Origin: Bacillota bacterium
Lineage (GTDB): Bacteria > Bacillota > DTU014
Direction: 5' to 3'
DNA: 40,778 nt
NCBI GenBank assembly: GCA_012719595.1
Contig: JAAYAB010000097.1
Location: forward strand, 1-40,778
Shown here: one piece after another, positions 35,083-40,778 of the stretch
Layout: every line of letters starts with the position of its first letter
How positions within the stretch are numbered: the stretch's first letter is position 1
Notes under the pieces: model-generated
The model's database searches: none
Seen by the model: the letters and a program-made list of their open reading frames with translations, nothing else
What the model was told of the DNA's origin: nothing
Translations under genes and position numbers: made by a program

Positions 35083-35107
35083 AAACAATCGTTTAATACG
35101 ATAGTTT
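35083..35107. promoter_or_regulatory. TetR operator of the RND operon
   Basis: Ten-base half-sites AAACAATCGT and ACGATAGTTT flank 5 bases and match as an inverted repeat at 9 of 10 positions. The site begins at the predicted transcription start (about 35107), so a bound repressor would block initiation. The tetR gene is directly upstream. Confidence 0.75.
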
Positions 35108-35113
35108 TAGTAC

Positions 35114-35142
35114 AATATACCACCGCGGTGTGCCGGTGTCAA
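35114..35142 (-). promoter_or_regulatory. Sigma-70 type promoter of the RND operon
   Basis: Perfect -35 TTGACA (35137-35142) and -10 TATATT (35114-35119) are 17 bases apart on the minus strand. Confidence 0.8.
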
Positions 35143-35151
35143 TCAAGATCA

Positions 35152-35232
35152 GTTGTGGAGGAGGCGATGTGTACGGTTGTGTGGCGGCCAGAGACGTGAA
35201 GGACTGATTGGCGATTAGAGATGTGCGGGCAG
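35152..35232. repeat. Three degenerate ~27-bp repeats between tetR and the RND gene
   Basis: Three units with a common core (GGCGAT or GGCCAG followed by GATGTG or GACGTG) succeed one another at intervals of about 27 bases. Divergence is high, so the array is a suggestion rather than certain. Confidence 0.45.
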
Positions 35233-35317
35233 ACTCGTCGCCCGTGGGGGGGCAACTAGTAGAACGGGAGGAGGAAGACACCTGGTGATCGCTAGGTAGG
35301 CAGCGAGTGATAGGTTG

Positions 35318-35905
35318 TCAATCCAGTATGTTGTTTACCAGCAGTTCGACATAGTCCGATCTCTCACGCGGGTCCTTGAGATTCATGCCGAAGGTTCTGC
35401 CAATGCCGTGGTGGAACAGGATAGGGGTGACCACGCCCGCAATCAACTGCATGACCATGTGTGAGCACTTTGGATCATCTTCGGGCATGCCGGTCAGGCT
35501 TCGGATGATCGGTGCGAGCAGCATCTCTGAGTTGTCGATCAGCTCGATCACGCCTTCGCTCTGGCGGCCGTCGCTGATCAGCTTCGTGACCATCAAGAAC
35601 AGCACTCCGGGGTACTCCATCAGCTGGTGCATCAGCCGCTCAGCCCATCTCACGATTCTGGTCTTGGGGCTGGACTCCGCTTGGCTGAGCTCACCATACG
35701 TCTTGCGGAGCTCTCTCATGAAATGCCTTTCGACCTCGTCTATCAGATTGTCCTTGGAGCGGAAGTAGTAGTTGACCGAGGCAAGGTTGACACCAGCCTG
35801 CTCTGCGAACTCCCTGATCGTGAAGTTCAGGTTTACCTGCCTGCCGATCATGTCGATGGCCGTCGCTATCATCTTGCTCTGAGTATCGCTCTTTTCCGTT
35901 TCCAT
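35318..35905 (-). CDS. TetR-family transcriptional regulator
   Basis: A 195-residue one-domain repressor. The N-terminal helix-turn-helix is readable: NFTIREFAEQAGVNLASVNYYF with the YYYFRSKDNL-like recognition region (about residues 30-55). The C-terminal ligand domain is unlike any well known class. ATG 35905 lies about 69 bases after its predicted transcription start; a GGAGG is 4-8 bases before it. The gene lies immediately upstream of the RND operon, whose promoter bears an inverted repeat, so it most likely represses that operon and possibly itself. Confidence 0.88.
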   Translation of the reverse strand: METEKSDTQSKMIATAIDMIGRQVNLNFTIREFAEQAGVNLASVNYYFRSKDNLIDEVERHFMRELRKTYGELSQAESSPKTRIVRWAERLMHQLMEYPGVLFLMVTKLISDGRQSEGVIELIDNSEMLLAPIIRSLTGMPEDDPKCSHMVMQLIAGVVTPILFHHGIGRTFGMNLKDPRERSDYVELLVNNILD

Positions 35906-35964
35906 ACTGACCTCCGACTCCGCCGGTGGCGGTGCAGAGATGAGTCCTCAAGAAGCGTGGTGCA

Positions 35965-35978
35965 AAATGTACGCATTT
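35965..35978. promoter_or_regulatory. Inverted repeat at the tetR start site
   Basis: AAATG and CATTT flank 4 bases at the predicted transcription start of tetR. The sequence differs from the RND operator, so autoregulation through the same protein is uncertain. Confidence 0.4.
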
Positions 35979-35980
35979 CG

Positions 35981-35989
35981 ATTATACCA
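35981..35989 (-). promoter_or_regulatory. Extended -10 promoter of tetR
   Basis: TGGTATAAT on the minus strand, start near 35974, about 69 bases before the ATG. Confidence 0.6.
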
Positions 35990-36076
35990 TACTACGCTGC
36001 ACGCATAGTTCCGGTACACAAAGACACCGCCTGACACCAGCTATAGCAGGCAGTTCAGACGGTTACGTTAGAGAAA

Positions 36077-36165
36077 TGGTGCCGAAGGCGGGAGTCGAAC
36101 CCGCACGGGGTTTGAGCCCCACCGGATTTTGAGTCCGGCGCGTCTGCCAATTCCACCACTTCGGC
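36077..36165 (-). tRNA. tRNA-Leu (anticodon CAA)
   Basis: A type II tRNA with a 7-bp acceptor stem (GCCGAAG with CTTCGGC), an anticodon loop CTCAAAA giving CAA, a long variable arm and a T-arm with TTCGACT. The CCA tail is encoded (36077-36079). It reads UUG leucine codons. A near-consensus promoter ends 18 bases upstream. Confidence 0.95.
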
Positions 36166-36183
36166 ACGTTGAATCGCAGTCCC

Positions 36184-36212
36184 ATTCTAGCAAAGGCGAT
36201 GGCTCGTGTCAA
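36184..36212 (-). promoter_or_regulatory. tRNA-Leu promoter
   Basis: TTGACA (36207-36212) and TAGAAT (36184-36189) are 17 bases apart on the minus strand; the predicted start (36177) is 12 bases before the tRNA. The -35 lies in the loop of the hairpin at 36195-36231. Confidence 0.75.
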
Positions 36213-36231
36213 CAAAACCGGAGCCATCGCC
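36195..36231 (-). terminator. Hairpin ending the SLH gene transcript
   Basis: A perfect 11-bp stem (36221-36231 with 36195-36205) closes a 15-base loop about 50 bases after the SLH stop, followed by TTTGCT. The U-run is short, so efficiency is uncertain. Confidence 0.55.
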
Positions 36232-36282
36232 CCCAACACGTCCTATGATGCCGCGGCGACCTGCCTGCAATCCGCTTGAGCG

Positions 36283-37569
36283 TCAAGCCCCGGCGCTGCT
36301 GCCTGTATTGCTCCCTTTGTCCAGAGCGCCCGTGCCAGCCAGCGCAGCTATGACGTATTCAGTCAACTTCTGCTCGGCGAACGAGCGGACGGAATCCCAC
36401 TTCTGCTTGACTGTGTCTACTATCAGTTCCGGAGGAACCCCGAGCTGCTTGGACACTGACGACACGGCCCGTTCCTGCAACAGCGCAGGTATGCTGTCCC
36501 AGTTCCTCGACAGCAGAGCATCCGCCTCCTCGTCGCTCAGCCCCTGGTCGATGAGCCGTTCCTTTACCTTCGGGGCGAGCTGCTGCTCTACTGTGTCGAA
36601 GTCGCCGCGTATGAGTGCAGCTATCTCTTCCTCAGTCAGCAGACCCTTCACTGCGCTTGCGGCCCTAGCCACTAGATCCTCCTGAGTCAGCTCTCCAATG
36701 GAGTGCACGAACTTGGCGTCGCTGCCTGAGGCGACCACATACACCATGTCGCCCTCCTTCAGCGCGTTCGACCTCGCTGCAATCCCATTCCGCACTGTCA
36801 GAGTGCCTGACGAGACGTTGAGCTTCGACTCCGGGTTTCCTTCAGTGGCTACCACAATCGCCCCTTCTGGATCTGCACTCGTGATGACTCCTTCGATCAC
36901 ATCCAGGCTCGTAAGTCTGCGAACCATCGCAGCAGCTTCAGCCCTGGTCGCCGTGCGATTGGGCCCGAATGCAGTTCCGAAGTGAATCGGGATTATGCCC
37001 AGCCTCTCGGCGGCTTCCACTTGTCTGAACAGCTCGTCCTCGGATGTCACGTCGACGAAGCTGGAGTCGACTTCCTCCAGCAGGTTGCCGAACTTCTCGT
37101 CCACGGGAATGACCTTCATGATCGCGCCCACGACTTCCGATCTGATCATGTGCTTGTCGGGCTCGAAGGACTCGCCATCAGCGAAGCTCAGGAGCTGGTT
37201 GTCGCTGAGACTCGCAATGTATCCCTCCGCCCAGTGATCCTTCACATCAGTGTAGAGTAGGTCTTCAGCGCTTTCGCCCGCCTCCAAGCCGAGAGCTCTG
37301 CTCAGCATGGCGGCGAACTCGGCTCGGGTGATCGGCTGGTTGGGCTTGAACGTGCCGTCCGGATATCCGATCACAGCTCCCTGATCGGCCAGGGCCCCGA
37401 TGTCGTCGCGGGCCCAGCTGTACTTGGCGTCTTCCAGCGTTTCAGCCTTCACTGCTGTCGCAGTGTCGGTTCCGGGCTCGTCCGCAGTTATTCTCATCGA
37501 GAGCGTCAGCAGCGCGAGCACGGCGAGCGCTGCTGCCACAATTGCCTTCATTCGGGTAGTCTTGAGCAC
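36283..37569 (-). CDS. SLH-domain cell-surface protein
   Basis: A 428-residue secreted protein. GTG 37569 is chosen since GGGAGG lies 7 bases upstream; the long in-frame extension is not supported. A signal peptide (hydrophobic core about residues 8-22, cleavage near RITA-DEP) precedes three SLH repeats at about 50-95, 108-158 and 172-220, each ending in a TRAEF-like or RSEV-like helix (ITRAEFAAMLSRALGL, IRSEVVGAIMKVI, ATRAEAAAMVRRL). Then comes a small beta domain (about 225-285) and an acidic helical tail. SLH repeats anchor proteins to cell-wall polymers. The tail carries no recognised enzyme domain, so a structural or envelope-tethering role is likely. Confidence 0.9.
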   Translation of the reverse strand: MLKTTRMKAIVAAALAVLALLTLSMRITADEPGTDTATAVKAETLEDAKYSWARDDIGALADQGAVIGYPDGTFKPNQPITRAEFAAMLSRALGLEAGESAEDLLYTDVKDHWAEGYIASLSDNQLLSFADGESFEPDKHMIRSEVVGAIMKVIPVDEKFGNLLEEVDSSFVDVTSEDELFRQVEAAERLGIIPIHFGTAFGPNRTATRAEAAAMVRRLTSLDVIEGVITSADPEGAIVVATEGNPESKLNVSSGTLTVRNGIAARSNALKEGDMVYVVASGSDAKFVHSIGELTQEDLVARAASAVKGLLTEEEIAALIRGDFDTVEQQLAPKVKERLIDQGLSDEEADALLSRNWDSIPALLQERAVSSVSKQLGVPPELIVDTVKQKWDSVRSFAEQKLTEYVIAALAGTGALDKGSNTGSSAGA

Positions 37570-37827
37570 ACCTCTTCCTCCCTGGCATCCGGCAATCCCC
37601 CAGCTCAGAGCCAGGAATATAGACTGCCGGAGTCTTCGCCTATTTCGGTTCGTCCTACATCTACATGTCCCTTCAAGCAAGTGAAGCCGGGAGAGGAACC
37701 GCACGGCGATGGTTGAAACGACAGGCCGAGATGCCACGATGCAGGTATTGGTGCATTGCTAGGGAATACTCATACCTGAGTGCCCTTGCTCCCATGTTGT
37801 GGGAATACCCCCAGAGAGGTGGTTCCG
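37570..37827. other. Divergent spacer between the SLH gene and polA
   Basis: This 258-base spacer contains a 7-bp inverted repeat, CAGGTAT (37742-37748) with ATACCTG (37772-37778), and a repeated octamer GGGAATAC (37762 and 37801). No convincing promoter hexamers for either gene were found, although a minus-strand TATATT lies near 37616. Confidence 0.4.
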
Positions 37828-40635
37828 GTGGCCAACAGGCTGGTCGTGATAGACGGGCATGCCATAGCCAACAGGGCGTTCTACGCCATGCCACTGCTGA
37901 CGAACGCGGATGGCGATTACACGAATGCAGTATTCGGGTTCGCCATGATGCTTGTCAAGATAATCAGGGATCAGTCGCCCACGCACATGGCAGTTGCATT
38001 TGACAGCTCCGCTCCCACGTTCAGGCATGAGCAATTCGCACAGTACAAGGCCCAACGCAAGGGCATGCCGGACGAACTGCGGCCTCAGATACCTGCGATC
38101 AAGGACCTGGTAGCCGCGTTTGGAATCCCTGCGTTTGAGCTCGAGGGGTTTGAGGCTGACGATATCATCGGCACACTGGCTGCACAGGTGTCGCAAGGGC
38201 CGGGAGCGATTCCTGTCACTATCGTGACGGGCGATAGGGACGTGCTCCAGCTCGTATCCGACAACGTATCGGCTATGATCACCAAGAAGGGCGTCACCGA
38301 ACTCGATGTCTACGGTCCGGATGAGGTGCGCGCGAAGTACGGGTTGGAGCCCAGGCAGCTTATCGACGTCAAAGCTCTCATGGGCGACGCTTCCGACAAT
38401 GTGCCAGGCGTGCCGGGCATAGGAGAGAAGACTGCCATCAAGATCATCCAGGAGTTCGGAGACCTTGAGACGGCGATAGCTCGAGTCGACGAGGTCACTC
38501 CAGCAAAGGCGAGAGAAGCGCTCGCAAGCAACGTCGAACAGGCGAGGGAAAGCAGGCGCCTAGTTCAGATACACCAGGACGTTCCGGTCGAAGTCGACGT
38601 CGACACGCTCAGGATAGAGGGGTTTGACAGGAGATCGATTGAGCAGTTCTTCAGGCGGATGGGGTTCAAGTCGATTCTGAACAGATTGAACGAGCTGCCG
38701 GACAGGGAGCCGTCTTCGAGGCACCCAAACGTATTGCTGCAGGAAGAGCAGAGCGGAGAGTCGCTAGACAGCTCGCAAGAGGTCTCGTCGTCACGCAGCG
38801 ACCGCTGCTTACATACGCCCGAGTGCTCGGTCGGAGACCTTGAGGAGCTGAGCGACATCGCTCTCTCCGTGAAGGGCCAAGAGGACGGGATGGCGATCGA
38901 CCTTCTTCTTAGCCACGACGAACCTATGAAGGCTGAACTCGTCGGGATAGCCCTGTACAGCACGAACGCCGAGCGAGCGTGCTATGTGCCGATCTGGAGC
39001 GCGGGAAGCCGTGAGTCTGAGTCGAGATCGAGGTGTGAGTCCGCGCTGCAAATTCTGCGACCCGTGCTCGAGGATGCGTCGGTGCCCAAATACATGCACG
39101 AGGCCAAACGGCAGATCACCTTCCTGCTCAGACACGGGATCGCGCTCAGAGGATTGCGGTCTGACACAGCGATCGCTGCCTATCTCCTCAGTCCGGAGTC
39201 TAGTTCGTACTCTCTGTCGGATCTGCTGTTCAGATATACCGAAGATCGTTTCGTGCCCGATTTGGCGCTTTACGGAAAGAGCTCGAATACGCCGGAATAC
39301 CATGGCATCTTGGAGGTTCCTCCGGAGGAGGTAGCGAGACGGTACTCGCGTGCCGTCTGCGAACTGCCTTACCTTGCCGACCTGCTGGATTCCAAGGTGA
39401 AAGAGGTAGGCATGGACGGACTGTGGCATGAGGTCGAGCTGCCACTGGTGCAGGTCCTCGCCCGGATGGAGTTCGCAGGAGTAAGAATCGATTCGGGCCG
39501 CCTACGCGGGTTATCGGAGGTCATGGGGAAGCAGATCACCGAACTAGAACGGGAGATACATAAGCTGGCTGGACAGACTTTCAACATCAACTCGACCAAG
39601 CAACTGGCGACTGTTCTGTTCGAGGACATGGGCCTTCCCGCAGTCAAGAAGACGAAGACCGGGTACTCCACGGATCAGGAGGTTCTCGAAGCGCTTGCTC
39701 CAATGCACCGGATCTGCCAGGCTCTCCTGGACTACAGGGCTCTGACCAAGCTCAAGGGAACCTACGTCGATGCTCTGCCCGAACTAGTCAACAGCGAGAC
39801 AGACAGAATCCACACCAGCTTCAACCAGACGGTGACTGCGACTGGCAGGTTGAGCAGCACCAATCCAAATCTGCAGAACATACCCATTCGAACCGAGGCC
39901 GGCAGAATGATACGCGAGGTCTTCGTGCCAGGCGAGGATTTTGACTGCATCCTGAGTGCCGACTACTCACAGATCGAGCTGCGAGTCCTCGCGCACATGT
40001 CACAGGATGACGCCCTCACAGAGGCATTCCGGAGAGATGAGGACGTCCACGCCAAGACGGCCAGCGAAGTGTTCTCCATCCCAATCGAGTGGGTCACTCC
40101 GGAACAGCGGAGCCAGGCGAAAGCGGTGAACTTCGGGATCGTCTACGGGATCAGCGACTACGGTCTCTCGAGAAACCTCGGGATTCCGGTCAGCGAGGCC
40201 AGACGCTACATCGACGGGTACTTCAGGCTGTACAAAGGTGTCAAGCGGTACATGGATCAGGTTGTCGAGGAAGCCCGCAGGAACGGATACGTGACCACGC
40301 TGCTCGGGCGCAGGCGCTATTTGCCTGAGCTGAACAGCAGGAGTGTCCCGCGAAGGAAGTTCGCCGAGCGAACCGCTATGAACACCCCGATCCAAGGCTC
40401 TGCTGCGGACATCATCAAGGTGGCCATGGTAAAGGTGGACCGCGAGATCCAGTCGAAGGGGCTCCGCTCTCGTCTGTTGCTTCAGGTCCATGACGAGTTA
40501 GTCTTTGAGGCGGTTGAGGATGAACTTGACGAGTTGAGTGCAATCGTGGCGCAGTCCATGGAGTCTGCAGCAGATTTGAGAGTCCCTCTGAAGGTCGACA
40601 TCAACGTCGGGAGCAACTGGAAAGAAGCCAAGTAG
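37828..40635 (+). CDS. polA: DNA polymerase I
   Basis: A 935-residue polymerase I for gap filling and Okazaki-fragment processing. Residues 1 to about 290 form the 5'-3' exonuclease (VVIDGHAIANRAFYAMP, FEADDIIGTLA, GDASDNVPGVPGIGEKTA). The central domain at about 325-510 is a degenerate 3'-5' exonuclease: the expected DxE of ExoI reads DLL, so proofreading is probably lost, as in several Bacillota. The polymerase has motif A DYSQIELR (about 712), motif B RSQAKAVNFGIVYG (761) and motif C HDE (888). GTG 37828 has AGAGG about 8-9 bases upstream and begins directly before the family start; the in-frame extension to 37780 lacks a signal. Confidence 0.95.
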   Translation: MANRLVVIDGHAIANRAFYAMPLLTNADGDYTNAVFGFAMMLVKIIRDQSPTHMAVAFDSSAPTFRHEQFAQYKAQRKGMPDELRPQIPAIKDLVAAFGIPAFELEGFEADDIIGTLAAQVSQGPGAIPVTIVTGDRDVLQLVSDNVSAMITKKGVTELDVYGPDEVRAKYGLEPRQLIDVKALMGDASDNVPGVPGIGEKTAIKIIQEFGDLETAIARVDEVTPAKAREALASNVEQARESRRLVQIHQDVPVEVDVDTLRIEGFDRRSIEQFFRRMGFKSILNRLNELPDREPSSRHPNVLLQEEQSGESLDSSQEVSSSRSDRCLHTPECSVGDLEELSDIALSVKGQEDGMAIDLLLSHDEPMKAELVGIALYSTNAERACYVPIWSAGSRESESRSRCESALQILRPVLEDASVPKYMHEAKRQITFLLRHGIALRGLRSDTAIAAYLLSPESSSYSLSDLLFRYTEDRFVPDLALYGKSSNTPEYHGILEVPPEEVARRYSRAVCELPYLADLLDSKVKEVGMDGLWHEVELPLVQVLARMEFAGVRIDSGRLRGLSEVMGKQITELEREIHKLAGQTFNINSTKQLATVLFEDMGLPAVKKTKTGYSTDQEVLEALAPMHRICQALLDYRALTKLKGTYVDALPELVNSETDRIHTSFNQTVTATGRLSSTNPNLQNIPIRTEAGRMIREVFVPGEDFDCILSADYSQIELRVLAHMSQDDALTEAFRRDEDVHAKTASEVFSIPIEWVTPEQRSQAKAVNFGIVYGISDYGLSRNLGIPVSEARRYIDGYFRLYKGVKRYMDQVVEEARRNGYVTTLLGRRRYLPELNSRSVPRRKFAERTAMNTPIQGSAADIIKVAMVKVDREIQSKGLRSRLLLQVHDELVFEAVEDELDELSAIVAQSMESAADLRVPLKVDINVGSNWKEAK

Positions 40636-40778
40636 CAGGGGAGATGCAGCTCATCGATGCAGCATTCGCCAGTTGACGCGCCGGAACCTGGCAACAGACG
40701 GTGATTTTGTCAGCAGATTTTGCCTGCGTAGCAGGAATTCAGAACCGAACGTAGAATGATATGTTCGACATCTGGTAA
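40636..40778. other. Intergenic end of window after polA
   Basis: No gene is supported in the final 143 bases. There is a short inverted repeat (CCTGC-GTA-GCAGG, about 40722-40734) and a TAGAAT at about 40754 that could be the -10 of a gene starting beyond the edge. Confidence 0.4.

Noticed and set aside
36081-36087. Attachment site at the tRNA-Leu 3' end
   Set aside because: No integrase or repeated tRNA end was found nearby, so no sign of an integrated element.

Overview
The window reads as a chromosomal segment of a G+C-rich, anaerobic-type Bacillota (Firmicutes) bacterium. Evidence seen: AddA/AddB recombination nuclease genes, a stand-alone FabK enoyl reductase, an SLH-domain cell-surface protein, strong GGAGG ribosome binding sites, and many GTG/TTG starts. 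A three-gene RND-transporter / LolA-like / beta-barrel operon suggests an outer membrane. A diderm Bacillota lineage such as a Limnochordia-like organism would fit, but that is inference; no rRNA is present to settle it.

Layout. 1-6452: addB (5' end outside the window) and addA, double-strand-break repair. 6494-11220: purSL and purQ (purine synthesis) followed by butyrate kinase. 11150-12931: alpha-glucan phosphorylase, convergent with buk. 12932-14878: a small membrane protein and an MFS transporter. 15078-16764: phosphoglycerate mutase (ApgM type) plus a hypothetical protein. 16906-17844: fabK. 18209-20137: a membrane-anchored hypothetical protein and a second MFS transporter whose mRNA is probably leaderless. 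20197-22925: a methyltetrahydrofolate methyltransferase-like gene, a family 2 glycosyltransferase and a LysE-type exporter. 22909-26665: a minus-strand group of an unknown 527-residue protein, a GCS2-type gamma-glutamyl ligase and a PuuD-like gamma-glutamyl hydrolase. 26988-29438: cellobiose phosphorylase. 29488-30402: a TauE/SafE permease. 30557-35905: beta-barrel protein, LolA-like protein, RND transporter and TetR regulator with a clear promoter and operator. 36077-36165: tRNA-Leu(CAA). 36283-37569: SLH protein. 37828-40635: polA.

Two patterns run through the window. First, many promoters carry an extended -10 element (TGC followed by TATAAT or TACAAT), often very close to the start codon. 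Second, most longer spacers, and linkers inside addA and addB, hold short degenerate tandem repeats of about 15-28 bp. The unit differs from place to place, as if unrelated sequences had been amplified locally and then decayed. This is the most unusual feature of the window.

The strongest candidates for uncharacterised biology are the unknown protein / GCS2 / PuuD-like group (making and breaking gamma-glutamyl bonds), the TetR-controlled envelope operon, the Fe-S type nuclease domain in AddA as well as AddB, and the tRNA-Leu promoter that lies inside a terminator-like hairpin.
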